Shown: positions 42,522 to 50,036 of the stretch, piece after piece | Numbering within the stretch: the stretch's first letter is position 1 | Layout: every line of letters begins with the position of its first letter | NCBI GenBank assembly: GCA_015207365.1 | Contig: JADEXA010000024.1 | Span: 30,933-94,932 of the forward strand | Source of the DNA: Vacuolonema iberomarrocanum LEGE 07170 | GTDB taxonomy: Bacteria; Cyanobacteriota; Cyanobacteriia; Elainellales; Elainellaceae | DNA length: 64,000 nt | Reading direction: 5' to 3' | Made by a program: the position numbers and the translations under genes | Notes under the pieces: generated by a model | Told to the model about the DNA's origin: nothing | The model's database searches: none | What the model saw: the letters and a program-made list of their open reading frames with translations, nothing else

Positions 42522-42615
42522 CAAGTCCGGTTGAAGAACCCAAATATCGTTTGTACCCGCTGCAGCGGGTACAAACGATATTTGGGTTTTACAGCTGTTT
42601 AACCAGATTTGATAT
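42519..42615. repeat. Palindromic repeat family B, copy 5 (inverted)
   Basis: Begins ATATCAAGTCCGGTTGAAG and ends TTTAACCAGATTTGATAT, so the asymmetric inner arms (GAAG on one side, TTTTACAGCTG on the other) are swapped relative to copies 1, 4 and 6. The stem AACCCAAATATCGTTTGTAC closes on CCGCTGCAGCGG. This inverted copy directly abuts family A copy 2. Confidence 0.82.
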
Positions 42616-42790
42616 GAGTCCAGGTAGAGGTGTAGGCTTCATCCCTTCCCCTAATTTTGGCAACAGAACCAATTCAGTAGATCATGGATGCTCAGTTTTG
42701 GGTAGTACTTAAACCTTAGTCCATTACCAATTCCGCAAACTTTTCATGCAACAACGCCCTACAAGAGTATAAGTTCTGTAAACGGAAGTC

Positions 42791-42866
42791 TTACCGCCCA
42801 AAAATGCCGGATAAGATCTTCGCATCTGGCTCTTATCTGCCAAATCTGACGCTAGGTATCATAGTT
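42791..42866 (+). promoter_or_regulatory. Double-palindrome promoter of the YecH-like gene
   Basis: Distal site TTACCGCCCA-AAAA-TGCCGGATAA (42791-42814), then GATC and an 11-bp interval, then proximal site TTATCTGCCA-AATC-TGACGCTAGG (42833-42856). Centres are 42 bp apart. A -10-like CATAGTT follows at 42860-42866. Compared with the modules at 6569-6644 (minus strand) and 43549-43623, spacing and core bases are conserved, with one extra base before the -10. Confidence 0.75.
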
Positions 42867-42894
42867 GGGTATTGCACAGAAGAGGAATAGCATT

Positions 42895-43137
42895 ATGTCA
42901 AACCGGGTACATGGGCACGACGTGATGAGAATGATGCTAGATAATGGCCAGTCCTACACAAAGGACACACTAAGTACTGCCATTATCGACCGTTTTGGGG
43001 AAGAGACACGATTCTATACCTGTTCGGCTGAGAACATGACAGCAGATGAGCTGGTTGAGTTCCTTGCAAAACGAGAGAAATTCATTGAGACAGACACTGG
43101 ATTCAACACCGCTCCCGATAAAATTTGCGATCACTAA
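42895..43137 (+). CDS. YecH-like (DUF2492) putative metal-binding protein
   Basis: Small cytoplasmic protein of 80 residues. It starts MSNRVHGHDVMRMM, has TRFYTCSAENMTADELVEFL and ends FNTAPDKICDH, the complete signature of the YecH/DUF2492 family. The HGH pair, the CSA cysteine and the terminal C-x-H suggest metal binding. An AGAGGAA ribosome site lies 7 bp before the ATG at 42895. Family function is unknown. It is expressed from one of the three shared double-palindrome promoters. Confidence 0.85.
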   Translation: MSNRVHGHDVMRMMLDNGQSYTKDTLSTAIIDRFGEETRFYTCSAENMTADELVEFLAKREKFIETDTGFNTAPDKICDH

Positions 43138-43548
43138 TAAGCCCCGAACAAAGAAAATGGAGCATACGGCTCAAGCTGCCGTTCCGTCACCTTGGTAAGC
43201 TTTTGATAGAAACTGACAAAGTGTCATTGAATCCTTAATTGCTCCTGAAAACTCCCTCCTCTTGAAGGTGTCAGGGCATCATTCCCCTGTACACAAAAGC
43301 TTCAGCAGTCAATTTCAGCGACCGTAGGTTCAGAAGTTACGGAAGCGTGAGCGTTCGAGAGCATCTCAACCAACAGCTTTTCATCAAGTTCTTCAAGAGT
43401 TTAAGAAATTTCTTGCAATTTTTCCCTGGATTGTGTAGCTAAAAGCCTTGCTAAGACTCGATTAATAGTGAGGTCTTTCAAGAACATCTACCTATCAGTC
43501 GTTTGGATAGGACTGTGGTATATGAGCATAGCTCCCAAACAGCGGTGC
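43138..43548. other. Spacer with no recognisable gene
   Basis: About 410 bp between the YecH-like gene and the third promoter module. Around 43340-43440 a start-less frame ends FHQVLQEFKKFLAIFPWIV before a TAG, which may be the tail of a decayed gene, but no family is recognised. No repeats or RNA genes seen. Confidence 0.35.
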
Positions 43549-43623
43549 TTATCTGCCAAAAGTGACGAATAAGATCCTCTCACCCGTCTCTTATCTACCA
43601 AATCTGACGATGAGTGTATAGTT
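43549..43623 (+). promoter_or_regulatory. Double-palindrome promoter of the HExxH gene
   Basis: Distal site TTATCTGCCA-AAAG-TGACGAATAA (43549-43572), GATC, an 11-bp interval, then proximal site TTATCTACCA-AATC-TGACGATGAG (43591-43614). Centres are 42 bp apart. TATAGTT lies at 43617-43623, placing a start near 43629, only about 10 bases before the first ATG. Same architecture as the modules at 6569-6644 and 42791-42866. Confidence 0.78.
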
Positions 43624-43638
43624 ACACGCCTTAGTGGA

Positions 43639-44478
43639 ATGATGAAACGCCCTGGCTATAACCCAACACGTCGTAACCGAAATATCGGTACTGAAGATGC
43701 GAGCCTTAGTAAGGACAACAAGCTCGTGATACCGTGGGCATGGGCGGATGATCGTATCTTCTACGAACGTTTGGTAAATCCTGTTATTGTGGATATCCAA
43801 GTTCGCTCCGTCTCATTACATATAATTGTCGAACCAACGTTGAATGGTTTTGCACATGCTTGCACTGTTGATGACATTCAGCGCTTACTTGAGTTGCTTC
43901 CAGTCCGACACATCACCAACATTACTGCATTCGTACTGCGTCAACCCAAGCGCAAGGAACAAATTCTCGCTCCCGTTTGGGGCAGGCTCGTTTATAGCTC
44001 TGACATATGTGGTTTTTCAGGGCCAACCATTTACCTTGAAGCACAGAATGCAGATAGACCGCTGAAATGGAGCAAGTCACTTTCCCCCGGACTCGCGCGC
44101 GAGCTTGAACGGCTACGTGGCGATGGTCATGTTGTTGAAACAGACAAACGTCAGCACATCATCACTTCTACTTTGCTTACGATTCGCAATACGCAACTTT
44201 TTCGCACTCTTCCTCATGAAATCGGTCATTACGTTGATTACTTGGTCAACGTCGAAGAACCTAGTAATCACAATCCCGACCAATGGTCAGAGCTCAATGA
44301 CCAGTACCACTCACGCCCATCGCAGGAAAAGGAGTCATTTGCCCACAGGTATGCGGATGAATTCCGCCAACAACACACCGCTAACGGATCAATTCCATTT
44401 GAACGAATCTTTGATGCCGTTAAGATGCGGGACTGTGGCTTAAACCCGAGATGGTTTGACCCGCAATCCGGCGCATAA
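43639..44478 (+). CDS. Putative zinc metallopeptidase, HExxH
   Basis: Protein of 279 residues, soluble. The segment FRTLPHEIGHYVDYLVNVEE (about residues 190-210) holds an HExxH zinc motif. A later EKESFAHRYADEF (about 240) could supply the third ligand or a conserved helix as in gluzincins. The N-terminal half contains mixed strands (VSLHIIVEPTLNGFAHAC, LLPVRHITNITAFVLRQPKR) with no recognised domain. The two adjacent ATGs at 43639 and 43642 follow the third shared promoter closely, leaving a very short leader. It could be a peptidase that processes a repressor or a toxin-type enzyme; no family name is assigned. Confidence 0.68.
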   Translation: MMKRPGYNPTRRNRNIGTEDASLSKDNKLVIPWAWADDRIFYERLVNPVIVDIQVRSVSLHIIVEPTLNGFAHACTVDDIQRLLELLPVRHITNITAFVLRQPKRKEQILAPVWGRLVYSSDICGFSGPTIYLEAQNADRPLKWSKSLSPGLARELERLRGDGHVVETDKRQHIITSTLLTIRNTQLFRTLPHEIGHYVDYLVNVEEPSNHNPDQWSELNDQYHSRPSQEKESFAHRYADEFRQQHTANGSIPFERIFDAVKMRDCGLNPRWFDPQSGA

Positions 44479-44581
44479 CAATGCGGCGAACTAGAGTGCT
44501 CAATCGGGCAGGTTGCAAGTGTACACGTTTCCGTTCGCACCCGATAAGATTAGACATACTGACTTGAAGAAGGACTGTCAG

Positions 44582-44866
44582 ATGCTATTCATGATCGTTG
44601 AGCGGTTCAGAGACAATGATATGCTGCCAATCTATCAACGTGTGCGTGATGAAGGGAGAATGTTCCCTGAAGATCTTAAGTACATTGATAGTTGGGTGGA
44701 GCCGAATTTCAGCAGGTGTTTTCAACTCATGGAGTGTGATAATTTGCGTTTACTTCAGGAATGGATTTTAAAGTGGCGGAGTTTAGGAGTGACGTTTGAA
44801 ATTGTTCCGGTTGTGAGTAGCAAAGAAACTCGTGAGGTCGTTGAGCCCTTACTCGAACACTCGTAA
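44582..44866 (+). CDS. DUF3303-family protein
   Basis: Small protein of 94 residues beginning MLFMIVERFRDNDMLPIYQR, then GRMFPEDLKYIDSWVEPNFS and RCFQLMECDNLRLLQEWILK, the full pattern of DUF3303, a ferredoxin-like dimeric alpha-beta barrel relative. The function is unknown. AAGGA precedes the ATG at 44582; the frame is open to 44513 but that part is not conserved-looking. It lies 100 bp after the HExxH gene and ends just before the exonuclease gene, on the same strand. Confidence 0.85.
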   Translation: MLFMIVERFRDNDMLPIYQRVRDEGRMFPEDLKYIDSWVEPNFSRCFQLMECDNLRLLQEWILKWRSLGVTFEIVPVVSSKETREVVEPLLEHS

Positions 44867-44888
44867 ATTGCGGATGCTGAGGGGGAGT

Positions 44889-45461
44889 ATGAATATTGGA
44901 TTATTTCGTTACGACTACTATTTAATAGTCGATTTGGAAGCTACTTGCTGCGATAAATTTTCTATTCCGCATAAGGAAACAGAAACCATTGAAATTGGTG
45001 CTGTTATCGTAGAAGCTGTGGGATTAGAGGTGATCGATGAATTTACAGTTTTTGTTAAACCCATAAGACATCCAAAACTGACAGCCTTTTGCACGGAGCT
45101 AACGACGATTAAGCAAGCAGACCTTGAGAATGCACCTACATTTCCACAAGCAGTAGAAACCTTCAAATGTTGGTTTGAGCAATACAAAAATTCTATTTTT
45201 TGTTCTTGGGGCGACTACGATAAAACCCAACTTAAACGAGATGCCAAGTATCACAAAATTCCCTATCCTATGGGAAATGAGCACTTAAATCTCAAGCAAC
45301 AATTTTCTTTAGCATCAAAAACTAGAAAGCACTATGGTATGGCTAGAGCATTAGAGACTGTTGGTTTGGCTTTAGACGGTACACATCATAGAGGAATCGA
45401 TGATGCAAGAAATCTAGCTAAGTTAATGCCCTTCATTATTGGGCGCAAACGCATAAGTTAG
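44889..45461 (+). CDS. DEDDh 3'-5' exonuclease
   Basis: Exonuclease of 190 residues of the RNase T/Pol III epsilon fold, closest in pattern to the ERI1/KapD group. DEDDh residues are seen: YYLIVDLEATCC (D and E), FCSWGDYDKTQ (D) and GTHHRGIDDARNLAKL (H and D). The ATG at 44889 has GGGGGAG upstream. It probably trims RNA or DNA 3' ends in the cytoplasm. It lies 22 bp downstream of the DUF3303 gene and is followed by a strong terminator. Confidence 0.9.
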   Translation: MNIGLFRYDYYLIVDLEATCCDKFSIPHKETETIEIGAVIVEAVGLEVIDEFTVFVKPIRHPKLTAFCTELTTIKQADLENAPTFPQAVETFKCWFEQYKNSIFCSWGDYDKTQLKRDAKYHKIPYPMGNEHLNLKQQFSLASKTRKHYGMARALETVGLALDGTHHRGIDDARNLAKLMPFIIGRKRIS

Positions 45462-45481
45462 CAGGTGCAATTAAACCTAAA

Positions 45482-45541
45482 ACCCTAAAAACCTGTGCCG
45501 CCCGCGCTGCGGGCGGCACAGGTTTTTAGGGTCTGTTTTTT
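45482..45541 (+). terminator. Perfect 24-bp hairpin with T-run
   Basis: Arms 45482-45505 and 45509-45532 pair perfectly over 24 bp (ACCCTAAAAACCTGTGCC then GCCCGC) with loop GCT, followed by ctgtttttt. It lies 20 bp after the exonuclease stop. Works as an intrinsic terminator in the plus direction, though it is much longer than needed, like the other long palindromes in this window. Confidence 0.75.
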
Positions 45542-45836
45542 CATCATGCCGAGCTACTTACCAAAATTAAGCTAGATATGCATAAAAATCGATCATACGG
45601 CCACAACTCTTACGTTTCGCGCCCTGGCGCATAGCATCGGATGAACTTAGAGCACAGGTCAGGCAGGAAATCATTTCTCGCGACTCTTTAGTGCCTGAGA
45701 CGCTCATTATGTTTGAGGATTTGCTAGATGGCGAATTCTAGATCGGGAGTAGGGTAAGAATCACAGTTGGCAGTTCGCAACAGGTACTACTGCACTTTTT
45801 CGATCGCTCTAGCTCAATGATCGGCTCTGGCGATCG

Positions 45837-46562
45837 CTAACTTACAAGGCGATCGCCCTCTTCCATCTCTGCTCTTTGCTTCGCTTCGTAAAAGCGGCAG
45901 GCCACTTGTCCCAATCCATAGACCATCGCGGCATTTCCGACACTACCAGCCGCTGTGCCAATACCGGGTAATAGCTCAACAATACTCAGCCCAGCCTTCA
46001 TTGCGCTAGAGCCACCCGTTGATATACCCCAGATCGCTAGCACTTCGCCCAGGCGGGCAGGAGCCGTCGGTGAAAAGTCGTACATTGCGGCGATGCGATA
46101 AATCATCTTCGCTTGTATTGCAACAACTGCGCCCAAGTCAACCGCCAGCAGCATCAATGCAAGGGGCGGCACAAAATTGGTTGCGAGGCCAACACCCGCC
46201 GCATTCCAAGCCGATTCAGCGATAACGCGTTGAGCTAAGTCTTCGTTGTTTTCCAGAGGATAAGTGCGCCGGAGTTTATCGACATCCAGCTGTACAGCCT
46301 CTACATCCACCTGTCCTAGGGCTGCCATTAGCCAACTCAAACCTGGCACCTTCGTCGCGAATTTTGTCAGGGGATGATTGGCGATCGGTGCGACAGTGTT
46401 GCCCACCGTTTCTGTGCCCTGCTCAACGACCCCATATAGCGTCTCACCCAGCGTTTCCCCCGCTTTGGTGGAAGCGTCAGCCACTGCATCCGCAAACTTC
46501 TGGGACGACTGCTGTGCAAAGCCTACAAAGTCCTGAAAAACATAGTTGTCTTGAGTTGTCAT
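45837..46562 (-). CDS. EcsC-family protein
   Basis: Protein of 241 residues of the EcsC family. The N-terminal amphipathic region (SQKFADAVADASTKAGETLG) is followed by a hydrophobic core FVPPLALMLLAVDLGAVVAI, then QAKMIYRIAAMYDFSPTAPA and glycine-rich VELLPGIGTAAGSVGNAAMV. Likely membrane-associated; the Bacillus namesake modulates an ABC transporter but function elsewhere is unknown. A fragment of a paralogue lies at 37295-37425. Confidence 0.85.
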   Translation of the reverse strand: MTTQDNYVFQDFVGFAQQSSQKFADAVADASTKAGETLGETLYGVVEQGTETVGNTVAPIANHPLTKFATKVPGLSWLMAALGQVDVEAVQLDVDKLRRTYPLENNEDLAQRVIAESAWNAAGVGLATNFVPPLALMLLAVDLGAVVAIQAKMIYRIAAMYDFSPTAPARLGEVLAIWGISTGGSSAMKAGLSIVELLPGIGTAAGSVGNAAMVYGLGQVACRFYEAKQRAEMEEGDRLVS

Positions 46563-46674
46563 AGCAAACGTCTCAGATCATCCATATTGCATCAACAGGT
46601 TCTACTATAAGGACTCCTCTATGGGCTTGGCATCTACCCTACGTTAGGAATACTCATCCGATAAACTATCCAGA

Positions 46675-47172
46675 CTACCTGAGTAGAGCATCGGGATTCT
46701 CCCTAAATACCTTCTCAATATCCCGTGAATATCCCAGCGTTACATGGGGTAGATAGATCGGAATCTCTTCCAGCAGCAAGTTGATGGCCGAGGCAGGTAG
46801 CCGGACAGGGACTCGTCGCTTGTTGCGCAACCCAAACACAATGAACTGGAACTGAGCCACCTGAATACCAGATACCGCTCCCGTATTGACTTGTCGATAA
46901 ATCCAGACGATTTGTTGGGGATCTTCTGCAAGCAAACGGGGAAGATCAACGCGTCTTGATTGGTAGTAATAGGTATTGATCACTCCGACAAGAATCATGA
47001 TAACGCTCAGGACAAGCAAAAATCCTCTGAGTCCCTCGGTGGAGGTGATGAATAGGGAACTAATGATACAGACACAGCCAACGACGGCAAAGATAATACC
47101 AGAGCTTAGATTGACAAAGAACAGCGAATCATAACTTTTGCGGATGACTCGTAGGAGATCGGTATTCAGCAT
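46675..47172 (-). CDS. Two-helix membrane protein of unknown function
   Basis: Protein of 165 residues with two membrane segments near the N-terminus (SGIIFAVVGCVCIISSLFIT and GFLLVLSVIMILVGVINTYY), then a cytoplasmic domain with QQIVWIYRQVNTGAVSGIQV, AQFQFIVFGLRNKRRVPVRL and LGYSRDIEKVFRENPDALL. The layout resembles membrane proteins with a small PH-like domain, but no family can be named with confidence. It precedes the EcsC gene on the same strand by 112 bp. Confidence 0.62.
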   Translation of the reverse strand: MLNTDLLRVIRKSYDSLFFVNLSSGIIFAVVGCVCIISSLFITSTEGLRGFLLVLSVIMILVGVINTYYYQSRRVDLPRLLAEDPQQIVWIYRQVNTGAVSGIQVAQFQFIVFGLRNKRRVPVRLPASAINLLLEEIPIYLPHVTLGYSRDIEKVFRENPDALLR

Positions 47173-47375
47173 AGTGTTCCTTAAGACATGATTGAGAGGT
47201 TTCCACGAGGCCAGGGAAACATATCGAGATGCTCACGCACTGCAAACCCGCCAGGCTCTTGCGCGATCGCCCTTAGGGCTCTTCCTCAATCCGACATAAT
47301 GCAGTGATCTGGAACCTATGCACACTCCAGATATCTTCCAGCACTAGCAGCTCAAGTAATACTAAATCTCGCATT

Positions 47376-47452
47376 GCAGAATCCAAGGATGATTTTTTCT
47401 GAGAGGGGGCGCGGTGCGCCCCCTCTCAGAAAAAATCATCCTTGGATTCTGC
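47376..47452. repeat. Perfect 37-bp-arm palindrome
   Basis: Arms 47376-47412 and 47416-47452 are exactly complementary over 37 bp (starting GCAGAATCCAAGG, centre GGGGGCGC) with loop GGT. No A/T tail is needed and no gene end is adjacent (220 bp from the nearest start). It shares with families A and B the three-base loop but not the sequence. Confidence 0.85.
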
Positions 47453-47482
47453 AACCCCCTAAATCTGGGTGAGAAAAACGAT

Positions 47483-47531
47483 TTACATTTTCTGTGAAAT
47501 GCTTGCTGAGCAGGCATTTCACAGAAAATGT
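47483..47531. repeat. 19-bp-arm hairpin
   Basis: TACATTTTCTGTGAAATGC pairs with GCATTTCACAGAAAATGTA around an 11-base loop (ttgctgagcag) that itself can fold. It lies 30 bp after the perfect palindrome at 47376-47452. This stretch (47173-47641) otherwise contains nothing recognisable. Confidence 0.75.
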
Positions 47532-47641
47532 ATCGAGAATTTACTATTCGGATGCGGTATTACGCCCGAACACCATCTATTACGATCTTTCAAATATAGA
47601 GTGAAAGATAAGCTACCCTAGTTCCAAGTTTTACAATTGGC

Positions 47642-47890
47642 CTACAGAGGAGTTAATTCATCCTCATGAATCCAGACCGTCCGGAATATGGCTTCTTCAA
47701 ATGGATTCAAACAGGCGCAATCTAGCAAAACACAGTGAATACCAGGAAAAGCCTTTCCTGCAGCTTCCAAGCGTTCGATGATTCCGGTAGAGCACTTAAT
47801 CGCACAGTTAACAATTTCTACACGTTGTCCCAGGAAAAACTTTCCACTTTTGATCAAGTGCATACAGGAACCCAAAATCACTATTTCCAC
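47642..47890 (-). CDS. Doubtful small protein
   Basis: Frame of 82 codons with a GTG start, containing QRVEIVNCAIKCSTGIIERL and EAAGKAFPGIHCVLLDCACL. Composition is protein-like but there is no ribosome site, no known family and a competing frame on the other strand. It lies between blocks of palindromic repeats. Low support. Confidence 0.3.
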   Translation of the reverse strand: MEIVILGSCMHLIKSGKFFLGQRVEIVNCAIKCSTGIIERLEAAGKAFPGIHCVLLDCACLNPFEEAIFRTVWIHEDELTPL

Positions 47891-47981
47891 TCTACGCCAG
47901 GAGTTCTCAACAACGATATCCCTGGTTGAGGCATTTTTCCTATTTTTTCCTTATATCTCTAATAGACAAGCCTGACGCATT

Positions 47982-48077
47982 TATAGCGGTGTGCAACCGC
48001 ATTAAGCACAGCAACGGTTGTGTGTGGCGCGGCGCGCCACACACAACCGTACTTAACTAACGCGCATGGCGCCATAA
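47982..48077. repeat. Palindromic repeat family A, copy 3 (inverted)
   Basis: Reads TATAGCGGTGTGCAACCGC through CGCGCATGGCGCCATA, the reverse orientation of copies 1 and 2. The central stem is GGTTGTGTGTGGCGC rather than GGTTGTGTGGGGCGC, and the opposite arm carries the matching change, so pairing is kept. Confidence 0.82.
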
Positions 48078-48089
48078 ATTAGGACAGAG

Positions 48090-48132
48090 ATTTTTGAAAG
48101 CCGCGCAGTGCGGGGCTTTCAAAAATCTTTTG
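48090..48132. repeat. Hairpin upstream of the PucR gene end
   Basis: AGATTTTTGAAAGCC with GGCTTTCAAAAATCT around a GC-rich centre (gcgcagtgcg). It is 28 bp beyond the PucR stop codon and could act as a terminator in the minus direction or both ways. A repeat-like tail aagcgcgtagcgctatatca follows. Confidence 0.65.
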
Positions 48133-48159
48133 GGTTTTACCCAAGCGCGTAGCGCTATA

Positions 48160-49803
48160 TCACGGGGAGTGAAGATGATAGCTCTTGAGAGCGACATGGA
48201 AATTGAGGCGCTGGATGGGATCTTTTAGATCAACCTGGCAAAGGGATTCGATGCGCTCTAATCGATGCAGCAGGGTGTTGCGATGGATGTGAAGAACCGC
48301 AGCAGTTTCAACTAGGGCACCCCCATGATCTAGGTAGCTTGTGAGCGAGGTGAGAAGATCGGTATTGCGTTTGGCATCGTAGGCACGCAGGGTTTCGATG
48401 TGGGTTAGATAGATGTTGGCCGATCGCTCCTCAGGGGAAAGACGATAGAGCCAGTGGAGTAAGCCCAGTTCCTGAAAGGCGATCGCCCCTTGCTTTTTCC
48501 CTAGGGCGATCGCAATCTGCAAGGTTTCCTGCGCCTGTTCATAGCTTTGTTGCAGGGTGGTCTCCCTGGAAACATTGGAAGGGTGGCAAATTTCGCCAAC
48601 ACCAATGAGGATGGGCAGGGTTGTCTGGAGAGATTCGGTCATGGCGATCGCTTTCTGATAGCCTTCCTGCCGAGTTTGGCATTCCACAACAGCGACCCAG
48701 TTTTGATCGCGGGGAAACAGTAAAAACGGCTGGTGCTGTTGAGCAAGCCACTGCCGCATGGGGGTTTCCAGAGGAAGATGCGCGACCTCCGCAACCCTTG
48801 GGCTGTGGATCATCCAGACCTGATGGGGGCGATCGAGGCGGTAGCCAATGCGTTGAGCCTGCTCTGTGAGGTCGAGGGTATCGGTCGCACCCTGCAACAA
48901 CTGCGAGAAGAAGTCGCCTTGGAGTGCCACTGTAGCCTGTCGTACCGACTGCTCTTTGAAGAGGATCAAGGCCGCGACCGTCGCTCCGTGGCTAAGTGCC
49001 AGTTCATCTAGCGGAGTGAGCGGTGTATTCCCCGCGATAATCCAGATGTAGCCGTGGATTTCGCGCTTCACGATGATGGGGGCAACAATCCGTGGCATAG
49101 ACATGCCCAGTTCGGGGATGGGTGGCACCTGCGCAGGTTTCATGGTTTTCAGCAAGCGGGTGTAGATGCCGCTTTGCATGAGGCGATCGACCAGTTCCTG
49201 AGTGGTTTTGCCCTGCTCCAAACTACGCCTGCGCGCCGCATCCACCTCCCCCCATTGAGCATCTGCCAACACCTGGAACAACACCGATTCCACCGTGATC
49301 GAGCGATGCAACAGATTGGCCAGAGTTTGCGTCAACTCGCTCAGCCCTGCTCCCTGTAACACCAACTCCGTCAACTGCTGGTTGAACTGAGCCGATCGCT
49401 GCAACAGGTCATACTGCTGATTCACGATATGCTTCAGCACGGCTTCAGTAATCTGAATGAACAGTAAATCTGGCGGCGTTTCGATGATGGGAAACCCGAG
49501 AGCATTGGCCTGCCGCATCAACGGTGCAGGGGTGTGGTCAAAATAATGTCCCACACTCAGCACTAGGCCAGCAAAACCCAGTTGGTCGAGCTTAGCGATC
49601 AAGGTATCGTGCAATTCTGGCTGCTCGTAGAGTCCGGCTCCGGTCGTCAGCAACAATATGCCTTCTCGCTGCCATTGGTAATGGGCACGAGCATAGTCCA
49701 CCACATGCACCCACTGAATCGACCGCGCCAATCCATCTGCGCCAGCAACGAGTTGGGCAGAGGCAAACACTGGAAACGCAAGGGCTTCACGGACAGTCAG
49801 CAT
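48160..49803 (-). CDS. PucR-family transcription regulator
   Basis: Regulator of 547 residues. The N-terminal PucR domain (about 1-130: LTVREALAFPVFASAQLVAG, ARAHYQWQREGILLLTTGAG, LVLSVGHYFDHTPAPLMRQA) is followed by a GGDEF-like/CdaR middle region and a C-terminal HTH_30 (GGALVETAAVLHIHRNTLLH then RLERIESLCQVDLKDPIQRL). PucR proteins activate purine or amino-acid catabolism. It lies immediately next to, and in the same direction as, the aldehyde dehydrogenase, Rieske oxygenase and amine oxidase genes, which are probable targets. Confidence 0.9.
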   Translation of the reverse strand: MLTVREALAFPVFASAQLVAGADGLARSIQWVHVVDYARAHYQWQREGILLLTTGAGLYEQPELHDTLIAKLDQLGFAGLVLSVGHYFDHTPAPLMRQANALGFPIIETPPDLLFIQITEAVLKHIVNQQYDLLQRSAQFNQQLTELVLQGAGLSELTQTLANLLHRSITVESVLFQVLADAQWGEVDAARRRSLEQGKTTQELVDRLMQSGIYTRLLKTMKPAQVPPIPELGMSMPRIVAPIIVKREIHGYIWIIAGNTPLTPLDELALSHGATVAALILFKEQSVRQATVALQGDFFSQLLQGATDTLDLTEQAQRIGYRLDRPHQVWMIHSPRVAEVAHLPLETPMRQWLAQQHQPFLLFPRDQNWVAVVECQTRQEGYQKAIAMTESLQTTLPILIGVGEICHPSNVSRETTLQQSYEQAQETLQIAIALGKKQGAIAFQELGLLHWLYRLSPEERSANIYLTHIETLRAYDAKRNTDLLTSLTSYLDHGGALVETAAVLHIHRNTLLHRLERIESLCQVDLKDPIQRLNFHVALKSYHLHSP

Positions 49804-50036
49804 GAAGGCTGAAACGGCGTAGCACGATCAAAGTCATCCCATAGGATTCGTAGCACCAGCGTAATGCATCAAACCCTGGGAGTTGCATTACGACCCATTC
49901 GTGAATGACGAGTTCCTAAACGATGCTGGCATGCTCCATCTCTCAAAGCCGAAAACGCAAATCGGCCCTCGCCTCGCCTCGTCACCCTACCATTATCCAA
50001 TTGCATAGGGCATCATTCTGCCCCCGATGAACCCTT

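Noticed and set aside
42519..42615. Family B palindromes as plain intrinsic terminators
   Set aside because: They lack consistent T-runs, occur also away from gene ends and carry conserved outer arms, so they are repeats that may incidentally terminate.
45580..45760. Possible gene tail ending PETLIMFEDLLDGEF between the exonuclease and EcsC genes
   Set aside because: No start codon or ribosome site, and no family recognised; could be a remnant but support is too weak.
47735..47929. Plus-strand frames of 64-65 codons opposite the doubtful 82-codon gene
   Set aside because: Short, overlapping one another, no ribosome site, no family resemblance.
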